Below, piece after piece: positions 41,323 to 49,609 of a stretch of 64,000 bases of DNA (position 1 is its first letter; each line of letters opens with the position of its first letter). The stretch lies in assembly GCF_000744225.1 (NCBI RefSeq), contig NZ_JQLN01000006.1, forward strand, positions 434,001 through 498,000, written 5' to 3'. Under the pieces are notes generated by a model. It did no database searches, was not told the origin of the DNA, and saw only the letters and a list, made by a program, of their open reading frames with translations. The translations under genes were made by a program, and so were the position numbers. Source of the stretch: Kitasatospora mediocidica KCTC 9733 (lineage in GTDB: Bacteria; Actinomycetota; Actinomycetes; Streptomycetales; Streptomycetaceae).

Positions 41323-41357
41323 CGCGGGGTTCGCGGTCCCGTACCGCGAACCCCGCG
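41323..41357. terminator. Bidirectional terminator hairpin
   Basis: A 15-bp perfect stem CGCGGGGTTCGCGGT / ACCGCGAACCCCGCG with a 5-base loop between the convergent nitrilase-like gene (stop 41312) and SGNH gene (stop 41371). Confidence 0.82.
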
Positions 41358-41370
41358 AACCCCGCGTCGC

Positions 41371-42591
41371 TCAGGCGCCCGGCGCGGCCAGTGGCCGGCC
41401 GGCGCCGAAGGCCAACGCGGCGAAGCGGTCGGCGATCCGGCGGTGGGTGGCCGCGTCGGGGTGGAGCTGGTCGGGCAGCGGCAGTTCGGCGAAGTCGTCC
41501 TCGCCGTAGAGTTCGCGGCCGTCGAGGTAGTGCAGGTGCGGGTCCTCGACCGCGCGGGCCGCGGTGATGCGGGCGAGTTGCTCGCGAATGGTAGTGAGCG
41601 TCAGGCGGGTGCGGTCCGTGGGGTCGCCCGTCGCGACGAACCGCAGCTTCCCGGCGCCGAGTTCGCTGAAGTCGGGGGCGGCGGGTCCGGGGGTGTCCTC
41701 GTGGATGGGGCAGAGGATCGAGGAGACGACCAGCAGCGGCGTGTCCGGGTGTCCCTCGCGGATCGTGTCCAGGAATCCGTGCACCGCCGGGCCGAAGGCG
41801 CGCAGCCGCATCAGGTCGGTGTTGACCAGGTTGATGCCGATCTTGACGCTGATCACGTCGGCCGGGGCGTCCCGGATGGCCCGCGCGGTGAACGGGTCCA
41901 GCAGCGCGTTGCCGCCGAAGCCCAGGTTGATCAGCTCCACGCCGCCCAGCGCCGCGGCCAGCGCGGGCCAGGTGGTGCTGGGACTCTCGGCATCGGAACC
42001 ATGGCTGATCGAACTGCCGTGGTGCAGCCACACCGGGCGGCCGCGGTCCGGCGCGGCCTCGACGGGGGCGTCGGTGCGCAGGGCGACCAGTTCGGTGCTC
42101 TCGTTGTGCGGCAGCCAGATCTCGACGTCCTTCGCGTCAGCGGACAGGCCGGTGAAGCGGAGGGTGCCGACCGGGCCCGGCCGGCTGACCACCGCGCCGG
42201 TGGTCATGTCGATGGTGTGGACGTTGCCGTCGCTCACACTCGCCCGGTCGGCCAGACGGCCGTCGACGAGCAGGTCGTACACGCCGTCGGGACGCGGTGG
42301 GGCGCCCAGGTAGGCCAGTTTGCTGGGCAGGACGTCCAGTTCGAGCGCCGTCGCCCGGGTGCGGAAGACCAGCCGGACGCCGGAGGGCTGGGACTCGGCC
42401 ATGGCCGGCCCGCCGTCCGGCATCTGGCGCCGGGCCCGGGCGGGCAACCGGTGTGGCAGCACGCCGTGTTCGGTGCGCTCCAGGTCGAGTGCGCCGCGCA
42501 GCAGGCTCTCGGTGATCGGCGTGGTGGTCCAACCGGTGCGGTCCGCCTCCGGGTCTCGATCGGCAGGGACGTCGTTGAGCTGGGAGTTCAT
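41371..42591 (-). CDS. SGNH hydrolase with N-terminal beta-sandwich (SsfX3-like)
   Basis: A 406-residue two-domain esterase, apparently cytosolic. Residues ~1-185 form a jelly-roll-like domain (GVRLVFRTRATALELDVLPS; VEIWLPHNESTELVALR). The SGNH domain begins at VWLHHGSSISHGSDAESPST (nucleophile Ser in GSSISHG), with oxyanion residues in INLGFGGNALLDPF and VKIGINLVN, and the Asp-x-x-His pair in PLPDQLHPDAATHRRI. This is the arrangement of SsfX3-type O-acyl esterases and CE2-like deacetylases. ATG 42591 has only a weak ribosome site (AGG 9 bases upstream). Likely deacylates a sugar or natural product. Confidence 0.87.
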   Translation of the reverse strand: MNSQLNDVPADRDPEADRTGWTTTPITESLLRGALDLERTEHGVLPHRLPARARRQMPDGGPAMAESQPSGVRLVFRTRATALELDVLPSKLAYLGAPPRPDGVYDLLVDGRLADRASVSDGNVHTIDMTTGAVVSRPGPVGTLRFTGLSADAKDVEIWLPHNESTELVALRTDAPVEAAPDRGRPVWLHHGSSISHGSDAESPSTTWPALAAALGGVELINLGFGGNALLDPFTARAIRDAPADVISVKIGINLVNTDLMRLRAFGPAVHGFLDTIREGHPDTPLLVVSSILCPIHEDTPGPAAPDFSELGAGKLRFVATGDPTDRTRLTLTTIREQLARITAARAVEDPHLHYLDGRELYGEDDFAELPLPDQLHPDAATHRRIADRFAALAFGAGRPLAAPGA

Positions 42592-42632
42592 ACCACCCAG
42601 CCTGCCGAACGGGCGGGTGATCCGCACCTGGT

Positions 42633-43232
42633 TTACTCCTGTTCGGCGCGCCCCTGGGCCTCCTTGGCGGACGCCTCCAGCTTATTCCAGTACTCCTGGT
42701 ACCAGGCCTCGTCCCCGCCGTCCAGGTTGCTGTCGCTCTCCCGCATGCCGGCCTTGCCGTCGAGCAGCTCACGGACGATGTCGGCGTGGCCGGCGTGCCG
42801 GTTCGTCTCGGCCGTCACGTGCAGCATGACCTGGTGAAGCGTCACGTCGCCGGTCTCACCCCACCACTCGACATGGCCCGTGGCATCGAGCGGCAGCGCC
42901 TCGATCGTCGCGTCCGCGTGCGCCCAGGCCCGGCGGTAGAGGCCGATGACGTCCTCGCGCGACTCGTCGGCGGTGGCCCACATGTCCGAGTTGGCCTCGG
43001 CGGCCTCGTCCTCCACGGAGAGGGACTCACCGTGTGGGCGGCCGAAGGTCGGGCCGAAGTACCCGAACTCGACGCCGGCCAGGTGCTTGACGAGGCCGAG
43101 CAGGTTGGTGCCGGTCGGCGTCAGGGGGCGGCGGGCGTCGTATTCGGACAGTCCCTCCAGCTTCCAGACGACGGCCTCGCGGGCGGCCGTGAGATAGCGG
43201 CGCAGGTCGTTCTTGGGATCACTGATCGTCAT
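42633..43232 (-). CDS. DinB-family protein
   Basis: A 199-residue four-helix-bundle protein of the DinB/DUF664 group. The metal-binding histidines are recognisable in GLVKHLAGVEFGYFGPTFGR and LHVTAETNRHAGHADIVREL. Related proteins are bacillithiol/mycothiol-dependent transferases or of unknown function. The first helices (DLRRYLTAAREAVVWKLEGL) fit the family. It ends 42 bp from the start of the upstream-lying SGNH gene on the same strand, so co-transcription is possible. Confidence 0.9.
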   Translation of the reverse strand: MTISDPKNDLRRYLTAAREAVVWKLEGLSEYDARRPLTPTGTNLLGLVKHLAGVEFGYFGPTFGRPHGESLSVEDEAAEANSDMWATADESREDVIGLYRRAWAHADATIEALPLDATGHVEWWGETGDVTLHQVMLHVTAETNRHAGHADIVRELLDGKAGMRESDSNLDGGDEAWYQEYWNKLEASAKEAQGRAEQE

Positions 43233-43284
43233 ACGGCCGAGTCTGCCACCATCTGCTGACAGTCCCGGGGAGGGGGCGGCCGGA

Positions 43285-44913
43285 TCAGGGCAGGCGCAGC
43301 CAGGCCGCCGTGTCGGGTGGGAGTTGATGATCCATCAGCACAGCACTGCTGAGCAGGACTTCGCGATGTACGGGCAGGTCCACCGGGACACCGCCCAGGT
43401 TGGCGACGCAGGCGAAGGTGGCGGAGCGGCTGAAGCAGAGTACCTGGGGAGCGCTCGGCAACCAGGTCATGGTGCCGTCCCCCAGGCCGGGTTCCGCGTG
43501 GCGCAGCCGCAGTGCGGCGCGGTAGAGGTTCAGCAGTGAGGCCGGGTCCGCCGACTGGCGCTCGACGGTCAGTTCCGACCACTGCGAGGGCTGCGGCAGC
43601 CACGCGTCGACGGCGGTGTCCGGAGCGCCGGCGGCCGTGCTGGTGAAGCCGAAGGGCGCTGTCCCGCCGCCCCAGGGGAGCGGTACCCGGCAGCCGTCCC
43701 GGCCCGGGTCCGCGCCCGCGGTGCGGTGGAACATCGGATCGTCGATCACGTCGACGGGCAGGTCCTCCACCTCCGGCAGGCCCAACTCCTCTCCCTGGTA
43801 CAGGTAGACCGAGCCGGGCAGGGCCAGGCTGAGCAGCGCCGCGGCCCGGGCGCGGCGGCGGCCCAGCGCCAGGTCGGTGGGGATGCCGTGCGCCTTGGCC
43901 GCGAAGTCGAATCCGGTCTCCGCCCGCCCGTAGCGGGTGACGGTCCGGGTGACGTCGTGGTTGGCCAGGACCCAGGTGGCCGGGGCGCCGACCGGCTGGT
44001 GCGCGGCCAGGGTGCTGCTGATTGTCTCGCGCAGTCGGCCGGCATCCCAGGGGCAGGTCAGGAAGCCGAAGTTGAAGGCGGTGTGCAGCTCGTCGGGGCG
44101 CAGGTAGCGGGCGAACCGCTCGGGATCGGGGAGCCAGACCTCGCCGATGAGCGCGCGCGGCGGGGTGTAGGACTCGGCGACCTTGCGCCAGTCGCGGTAG
44201 ACGTCGTGGATCTCGTCCCGGTCGAAGTAGGGGTGCGGATCGGGAGCCCGGCCGGACGGGAGGTCGGGCAGTGCCGGGTCCTTGACCACCTCGGCGGCGG
44301 AGTCGACCCGTACGCCGGCCGCGCCGCGGTCGAACCAGAACCGCAGCACCTCCTCGTGCTCCCGACGCACCTCGGGGTGCTGCCAGTTGAGGTCGGGCTG
44401 CGCCGCGGCGAACCGGTGCAGGTACCATTCGCCGTCCGGGACCCGGGTCCAGGCCGCGCCGCCGAACTGCGACTGCCAGTTGTTGGGCGGCAGGTGGCCG
44501 TCGGGGCCGCGTCCGGGACGGAACCAGAAGCGCTCCCGCTCCGGCGAGCCCGGACCGGCCTCCAATGCCCGCCGGAACCACGGGTGCTGGTCGGAGGCGT
44601 GGTTGGGGACGATGTCGACGATGGTGCGGATGCCGAGGTCCAGGGCCTCGGCGATCAGCTGCTCGGCCTGCGCCAGATCGCCGAAGTGCGGGTGGATGGC
44701 GCGGTAGTCGGCGACGTCGTAGCCGCCGTCGGCCATCGGCGATGCGTACCACGGGCTGAACCAGAGCGCGTCGACGCCGAGTTCGGCGAGGTAGCGCAGG
44801 CGGGAGCGGACCCCCGCGAGGTCGCCCACGCCGTCGCCGTTCGCGTCGGCGAAGCTGCGCACGTAGACCTGGTAGATCGCGGCGCCACGCCACCACTCGT
44901 CCAGTCGGTGCAC
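43285..44913 (-). CDS. GH13 alpha-glucosidase
   Basis: A 542-residue intracellular alpha-glucosidase/oligo-1,6-glucosidase-type GH13 enzyme. Motifs in order are YQVYVRSFADANGDGVGDLA, region I IVDIVPNHASDQHPWF, the nucleophile Asp in AAGVRVDSAAEVVKD, the acid/base Glu in RALIGEVWLPDPERF and the third acid in WVLANHDVTRTVTRYG. The GTG at 44913 has AAGGAGA 8 bases upstream. It is the last gene of the binding protein-permease-permease-glucosidase run and should hydrolyse imported alpha-glucosides to glucose. Confidence 0.93.
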   Translation of the reverse strand: MHRLDEWWRGAAIYQVYVRSFADANGDGVGDLAGVRSRLRYLAELGVDALWFSPWYASPMADGGYDVADYRAIHPHFGDLAQAEQLIAEALDLGIRTIVDIVPNHASDQHPWFRRALEAGPGSPERERFWFRPGRGPDGHLPPNNWQSQFGGAAWTRVPDGEWYLHRFAAAQPDLNWQHPEVRREHEEVLRFWFDRGAAGVRVDSAAEVVKDPALPDLPSGRAPDPHPYFDRDEIHDVYRDWRKVAESYTPPRALIGEVWLPDPERFARYLRPDELHTAFNFGFLTCPWDAGRLRETISSTLAAHQPVGAPATWVLANHDVTRTVTRYGRAETGFDFAAKAHGIPTDLALGRRRARAAALLSLALPGSVYLYQGEELGLPEVEDLPVDVIDDPMFHRTAGADPGRDGCRVPLPWGGGTAPFGFTSTAAGAPDTAVDAWLPQPSQWSELTVERQSADPASLLNLYRAALRLRHAEPGLGDGTMTWLPSAPQVLCFSRSATFACVANLGGVPVDLPVHREVLLSSAVLMDHQLPPDTAAWLRLP

Positions 44914-44990
44914 GGTAGGAGTCTCCTTCGGATCACGGGGTGCGGTCAGCGGGTGCGGTGACAGGTGTCGCGCGTCCGGGCGGGCGGGGC

Positions 44991-45869
44991 TCAGCCCTTG
45001 AGGCTGCCGGCGGTCAGCCCGGACATGATGGAGCGCTGGAAGACCAGGAAGAACAGCACGGTGGGGAGCGCCGAGATGGCCGCCGCCGCGATGAGCACGT
45101 TCTCCGGCACGCCCAGCGACAGCGAGTAGATGCCCGCGTTGAGCGTCTGCTTCGCCGGGTCGGGCTCGGCCAGCAGCGGCCAGAGGAAGTCCTTCCACAC
45201 GTTGACGAGCGCGAAGATGGACACCACGCCGATGATCGGCCGGGACATCGGCAGCACGATGGCGGTCAGGGTGCGCAGCGGACCGGCGCCGTCGATGGCG
45301 GCCGAGTCGAGCAGCTCCTTCGGCACCGAGTCGAAGAAGCGCTTGAGCAGGTAGATGTTGAAGGCGTTGGCCACCGAGGGAAGCCAGATCGCCCAGGGCG
45401 TGTCGAGCAGGTTCAGGTGCAGCAGCGGGAGGTCCAGCACGGTGAGGTACTGCGGTACGACCAGCACCATGGCCGGGATCATCAGGGTCGCCAGCATCAG
45501 GGCGAGGACCGCGTTGCCGAGCACCGGCCGCAGTTTGGAGAGCGAGTAGGCGGCCGCGACGTCCAGCACGAGCTGGAAGGCGAGCGCACCGAAGGCGTAC
45601 CAGAGCGTGTTGAGCAGCAGTCGGGCGATGTCGAGCCGGTCCCAGGCGTCGCGGTAGTTGCCGGCCGCCACCTGGTGCGGGTAGAAGGTGGGCGGTGTCC
45701 GGATCGCCTCGGTGGTGCCCTTCAGTCCGTCCGTCACCAGGAGGTAGACCGGGCCGACGAAGGCCGCGGTGAAGAGCAGCACGACCACCACCAGCACCAC
45801 CCGGTAGCGGGTGCGGTTCAGTTGGGCGGCGTTGACGAGCGTGCGGCTGTCGTTTCCGGTTCTGCTCAT
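44991..45869 (-). CDS. ABC sugar transporter permease (MalG type)
   Basis: A 292-residue inner-membrane permease with six predicted helices (first at VVLVVVVLLFTAAFVGPVYL). The EAA loop that contacts the ATPase reads LLDSAAIDGAGPLRTLTAIVLP, and the C-terminus FFLVFQRSIMSGLTAGSLKG is typical of CUT1 permeases. The ATG overlaps the other permease's TGA (ATGA). No ATPase gene is in the locus, so it probably uses a shared MsiK-type ATPase, as other Streptomyces CUT1 importers do. Confidence 0.93.
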   Translation of the reverse strand: MSRTGNDSRTLVNAAQLNRTRYRVVLVVVVLLFTAAFVGPVYLLVTDGLKGTTEAIRTPPTFYPHQVAAGNYRDAWDRLDIARLLLNTLWYAFGALAFQLVLDVAAAYSLSKLRPVLGNAVLALMLATLMIPAMVLVVPQYLTVLDLPLLHLNLLDTPWAIWLPSVANAFNIYLLKRFFDSVPKELLDSAAIDGAGPLRTLTAIVLPMSRPIIGVVSIFALVNVWKDFLWPLLAEPDPAKQTLNAGIYSLSLGVPENVLIAAAAISALPTVLFFLVFQRSIMSGLTAGSLKG

Positions 45870-46762
45870 CGTTCCAGCCTCCGGTCGATCCGCACATACA
45901 CCGCCGAGAACCCGGCCAGCACCAGCAGCAGGAGCAGCCCGAGTGCGCAGGCGGCGCCGTAGTTGGAGAAGTTGAAGGCGTACTGGTAGATCAGGTAGAC
46001 CACGGTGGTGGTCGAACCGTCCACGCCCTGGCCGCCGTTGGTGAGGACGAAGGGTTCGACGAAGACCTGCATGGTGGCGACGATCTGCAGCATCAGCATC
46101 AGCGAGAGGATCGATCCGGTCTGCGGGATCGTCACATGCCAGACCCGGCGCAGCAGTCCGGCGCCGTCCAGCTCGGCCGCCTCGTAGAGCTCGCCCGGGA
46201 TGCCCTGCAGCGCGGCCAGGTAGATCAGTGTGGCACTGCCCATGTTCATCCAGGTGGAGGCGATCACCACCGCGAACATGGCCATGTCCGGGGACTGCAG
46301 CCAGCCGGAGGTGGGCAGGTGCAGCAGGGCGAGGACGTGGTCGAACAGCCCGTACTCCGGGTTGTACAGGTACTTGAAGAGCAGCAGCGCGGAGACCGGC
46401 GGTAGCATCACCGGCAGGTAGACCAGAACCCGCAAGTACCCCCGGGCGTGCCGCAGTTCGTTCATCACCACCGCGACGGCGAACGGCAGGGCGAAGCCGA
46501 GCAGCAGCGCCAGCGCGGTGAACTCGGCGGTGTTGCGCCAGGCCGGCCAGAAGCTGGGGTCGTTCACCACCTGCCGGAGGTTGTGCAGGCCGGCCCAGCT
46601 GGTGCGGCCTGCCTTCTGCCGCTGGAAGCTCATGATCACCTCGCGGACCATGGGATACCAGGAGAAGCAGGCGAAGCAGAGCACCGCCCCGATCAGGAAG
46701 CCGTGCGCGGTCAGGTTGCGCCGCAGGGCACGGCTCACCGGGCGGATCGCGGCGCTTGTCAC
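45866..46762 (-). CDS. ABC sugar transporter permease (MalF type)
   Basis: A 298-residue inner-membrane permease with about six helices (GFLIGAVLCFACFSWYPMVR first). The EAA loop is in GELYEAAELDGAGLLRRVWHVTIPQT-type sequence. The GTG start overlaps the binding-protein TGA (GTGA), and its own TGA overlaps the MalG-type start. It forms a heterodimeric channel with the product of 44991-45869. Confidence 0.92.
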   Translation of the reverse strand: MTSAAIRPVSRALRRNLTAHGFLIGAVLCFACFSWYPMVREVIMSFQRQKAGRTSWAGLHNLRQVVNDPSFWPAWRNTAEFTALALLLGFALPFAVAVVMNELRHARGYLRVLVYLPVMLPPVSALLLFKYLYNPEYGLFDHVLALLHLPTSGWLQSPDMAMFAVVIASTWMNMGSATLIYLAALQGIPGELYEAAELDGAGLLRRVWHVTIPQTGSILSLMLMLQIVATMQVFVEPFVLTNGGQGVDGSTTTVVYLIYQYAFNFSNYGAACALGLLLLLVLAGFSAVYVRIDRRLER

Positions 46763-48135
46763 TGGGCGTTCGCGAGGATCTCGTCGACCTGGGACGAAGC
46801 CGTGTCGAGCAGCTTCTGCGGGTCGGCCTTCGCGTCGGTCAGCACGGAGGCCATCGCCGTGTCGAGGATCTTGTAGATGGCCTGCGCGTTGGCGGGCTCG
46901 GTGACGCCCGGCACGTTGGCGCTGACGAAGGGGGCGAAGGCCTGCACCGGCATGGTGGCGTCCGCCGTCTTGAGCCGGGTGTCCTCGGCCGCCGTCGCGC
47001 CCTGGAACAGCTGCGGCTCCGGCAGGCCGACCGCCTGGCCCGAGGCCTTGGAGCGCGCGTAGTCGAAGCTCTGGCCCTGGCCCTCGGTCAGCCACAGGTA
47101 GCTGACCAGCTGGACGCCGGCGGTGATCTGCGCGGGGGTGTCCTTGCGGTTGAACATGTAGTCGTCGCCGCCGGCGAGGCTGCCCGCGCCGGGACCGTTC
47201 GGGCCGGGGATCGGGCCCATCCCGAAGTCCTCGTAGTGCGCGCCCAGGCTCTGCACCAGGTAGGTGATGTCGTCGGGCGCGGCGATGTACATCCCCAGCT
47301 TGCCGGCCGCCATCTGCTTCTGCAGGTCGCCCCACTTGTAGAGCTGGGTGGTGCCCATGACGCCGTCGTCGAACCGCAGCCGGTGCAGGTTCTGCAGCAC
47401 CGCCAGCCCCTGGGCGTTGTCGAAGGCGGCCTTCGTGCCGTCCGGGCTCACCATCGCGGCGCCCTGGGCGTCCATCTCGGCGGTGAAGTGCCAGCCGCCG
47501 TTGTTGCCGGCGCTGTAGTCGCCGTAGCCGGCGATGCCGTTGCCCAGTGCGGCGATCTTCTTTGCGTCCGTCTCGACGTCGGCCCAACTCTGCGGCGGTT
47601 GGTCGGGGTTGAGCCCGGCCTGCTGGAAGAGCCGGCGATTGATGATCATGCCCATGGTGTAGTTGGTGCGCGGCAGGGCGTACGTCTTGCCGCCGCTGCG
47701 CACCGAGTTCCAGACCGAGGGCAGGATGTCGTCCTTGACCGGCAGGTTGCCCGCGGTGACGTATGGCGTGATGTCGGCGGCCCGGCCCGCGTCCAGGACC
47801 TGCTGCTTGTCGGTGAAGTAGGTGTAGAAGACGTTGGCCTCGGTGCCGCCCTTGAGTGCGGCGGTGAACAGCTCGGGGGTCTCGCAGGGGAAGGTGTCGA
47901 TGCTCTTCACCGTGACGTTGGGGTGGAGCTTCTCGAAGCCGGCGATGTCGTCCGCCCACTGCTGACGCTGTGTCGGGCGGCTGCTCGGCGGCGCGCAGTC
48001 GATCGAGACGGTCACCTTGCCGCCGCCGCCCGAACTGTCGGCGGCGGCGGTCGAGTTCGAGGACGAGGAGCTGGAGCACGCGGCCGCGGTGAGTGAGAGC
48101 GTGGCGGCGATCAGCAGCGCTGCGGATCTGCGCAT
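46759..48135 (-). CDS. Extracellular sugar-binding lipoprotein
   Basis: A 458-residue solute-binding lipoprotein of the CUT1 type. The lipobox LTAAAC places acylated Cys at position 20, followed by a Ser/Gly linker. Family features are KVTVSIDCAPPSSRPTQRQQ, WADDIAGFEKLHPNVTVKSI, MGMIINRRLFQQAGLNPDQP and the aromatic-lined second lobe. It captures oligosaccharides, probably alpha-glucans produced by the GH87-like enzyme, for the two permeases downstream. First gene of the operon; a TTGCAAG site lies at 48225-48231 upstream. Confidence 0.92.
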   Translation of the reverse strand: MRRSAALLIAATLSLTAAACSSSSSSNSTAAADSSGGGGKVTVSIDCAPPSSRPTQRQQWADDIAGFEKLHPNVTVKSIDTFPCETPELFTAALKGGTEANVFYTYFTDKQQVLDAGRAADITPYVTAGNLPVKDDILPSVWNSVRSGGKTYALPRTNYTMGMIINRRLFQQAGLNPDQPPQSWADVETDAKKIAALGNGIAGYGDYSAGNNGGWHFTAEMDAQGAAMVSPDGTKAAFDNAQGLAVLQNLHRLRFDDGVMGTTQLYKWGDLQKQMAAGKLGMYIAAPDDITYLVQSLGAHYEDFGMGPIPGPNGPGAGSLAGGDDYMFNRKDTPAQITAGVQLVSYLWLTEGQGQSFDYARSKASGQAVGLPEPQLFQGATAAEDTRLKTADATMPVQAFAPFVSANVPGVTEPANAQAIYKILDTAMASVLTDAKADPQKLLDTASSQVDEILANAQ

Positions 48136-48224
48136 GGGCGGGAAGCCCCCTTCGAGGCGTGGGAGGTGGTGGCGACCACACTTAAGCACCGCCGACGATG
48201 CCCCCACAAGATATCGACGAAAGA

Positions 48225-48231
48225 TTGCAAG
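48225..48231. promoter_or_regulatory. Candidate LacI-family site upstream of the ABC operon
   Basis: TTGCAAG within GATTGCAAGAAC, 90 bp before the binding-protein start. The same core occurs upstream of the LacI gene (49376) and the GH87-like gene (49464). Streptomyces MalR-type LacI proteins recognise TTGCA-containing repeats. Confidence 0.5.
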
Positions 48232-48270
48232 AACTGGACTCCGTTGCGCACCGCGGCGACTGAGACATGA

Positions 48271-48308
48271 CAGGAGGGCCGGACCCCGGCTGGGGTCCGG
48301 CCCTCCTG
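48271..48308 (-). terminator. Terminator of the LacI gene
   Basis: A 17-bp perfect stem CAGGAGGGCCGGACCCC / GGGGTCCGGCCCTCCTG with the loop GGCT, starting 13 bp after the LacI stop on the minus strand. It separates the regulator from the ABC operon. Confidence 0.88.
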
Positions 48309-48321
48309 TCGGGCGTACGGC

Positions 48322-49332
48322 CTACGGCCTGGGCGCGGGCCCGGTCGAGCCCCGGACGACGAGCTCCGGCTCGAAGAGCAACTCGTCGTGCGTGACCCCG
48401 GCGCCGGCCAGCTCGTCGACCAGCAACCCCACCGCCGCGCGTCCCATCGCCTCGATGGGCTGGCGGATCGTGGTCAGCGGCGGGTCCGTGCAGGTCATGA
48501 ACGAGGAGTCGTCGTAGCCGACGATCGAGACGTCGCGCGGCACCTCCATGCCACGGCGGCGGGCCGCCCGTACGGCGCCCAGCGCCAGCGGGTCGGAGGC
48601 GCAGACGATCCCGGTGACGCCGCGCGACAGCAGGCGCGCCGCGGCGGCCTGTCCGCCCTCCAGTGAGAACAGCGCGTGCTCGACGTCGTCCTCGCCCAGC
48701 CCCAGGCCGGCCCGTTCCAGCGCGGTCCGGGCCGCCGTCTGCTTGCGTCGGGAGGGCATGTGGTCGGGTGGTCCCAGCAGCAGGCCGATCCGCCGGTGGC
48801 CCAGTGAGACCAGGTGCCCGACGGCCTGCTCCACCGCCACCGCGTCGTCGCAACTGACCTTGGGGAACGCGAGTTCGTCCACCGCGGCGTTCAGCAGCAC
48901 GGTCGGGACGCCGCGCTGGTCCAGCAGCTCGTAGTGCTCGTGCGGGGAGTCCGCCTGCGCGTACAGGCCGCCGAAGAAGACCACGCCGGAGACCTGCTGC
49001 TGGAGCAGCAGCTCGACGTAGTCCGCCTCGGAGACGCCGCCCGCGGTCTGCGTGCAGAGCACCGGGGTGAAGCCGCGCTGCGCCAGGGCGCCGCTGACCA
49101 CCTCGGCGAAGGCGGGGAAGATCGGGTTCTGCAGCTCCGGCAGCACCAGGCCGACCAGGCGCGAGCGTTCGCCGCGCAGTTGGGTCGGACGCTCGTAGCC
49201 GAGCACGTCCAGCGCGGTCAGCACAGCGCCGCGGGTCTGCTCGGAGACGCCGGGTTTGCCGTTGAGCACCCGGCTGACCGTCGCCTCGCTCACCCCGACC
49301 TTCCTGGCCACTTCGGCAAGTCGTCGTGTCAT
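48322..49332 (-). CDS. LacI-family repressor of the alpha-glucan locus
   Basis: A 336-residue LacI/GalR regulator. The DNA-binding HTH and hinge are at the N-terminus (RRLAEVARKVGVSEATVSRV, then LNGKPGVSEQTRGAVLTA and LGYERPTQLRGERS). The periplasmic-binding-like sensor follows (GLVLPELQNPIFPAFAEVVS; VSIVGYDDSSFMTCTDPPLT). No spaced ribosome site precedes the ATG. It lies between the ABC/GH13 operon and the divergent GH87-like gene, with TTGCAAG motifs before all three. It likely represses them until an oligosaccharide binds. Confidence 0.93.
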   Translation of the reverse strand: MTRRLAEVARKVGVSEATVSRVLNGKPGVSEQTRGAVLTALDVLGYERPTQLRGERSRLVGLVLPELQNPIFPAFAEVVSGALAQRGFTPVLCTQTAGGVSEADYVELLLQQQVSGVVFFGGLYAQADSPHEHYELLDQRGVPTVLLNAAVDELAFPKVSCDDAVAVEQAVGHLVSLGHRRIGLLLGPPDHMPSRRKQTAARTALERAGLGLGEDDVEHALFSLEGGQAAAARLLSRGVTGIVCASDPLALGAVRAARRRGMEVPRDVSIVGYDDSSFMTCTDPPLTTIRQPIEAMGRAAVGLLVDELAGAGVTHDELLFEPELVVRGSTGPAPRP

Positions 49333-49374
49333 GGGCCACAGCGTAGGGCATTCACCGCAACCGGCTTGCTCCCG

Positions 49375-49405
49375 TTTGCAAGAAAACGGCACGCCTTGCC
49401 GCAAG
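49375..49405. promoter_or_regulatory. Candidate LacI-family sites upstream of the repressor gene
   Basis: TTTGCAAG (49375-49382) and the dyad CTTGCCGCAAG (49395-49405) lie 43-73 bp upstream of the LacI start. They share the CTTGC/GCAAG core found near the ABC operon and the GH87-like gene, suggesting autoregulation. Confidence 0.5.
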
Positions 49406-49463
49406 CGGTTCGCTGCGCTCTGACGGCGGCCGGGGGAGGTTGGCTCGCGATGATGCTTCAGAT

Positions 49464-49471
49464 CTTGCAAG
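49464..49471. promoter_or_regulatory. Candidate LacI-family site upstream of the GH87-like gene
   Basis: CTTGCAAG, an 8-bp perfect palindrome, 138 bp upstream of the GTG at 49610 and in an AT-richer promoter-like stretch (AGAGAAAGTAAGGATTAG). Confidence 0.5.
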
Positions 49472-49609
49472 AGAAAGTAAGGATTAGACGGAGATGGGTT
49501 GAGATATTGCACGCACATGTCGGAGCGGTTACGGTTCCCCTCGCGTCGACCCCCGTCCGCCCTGCCCACCCGAGCCCGCGGACCCACCTTGTGAGTCGAA
49601 GGAGCAGAA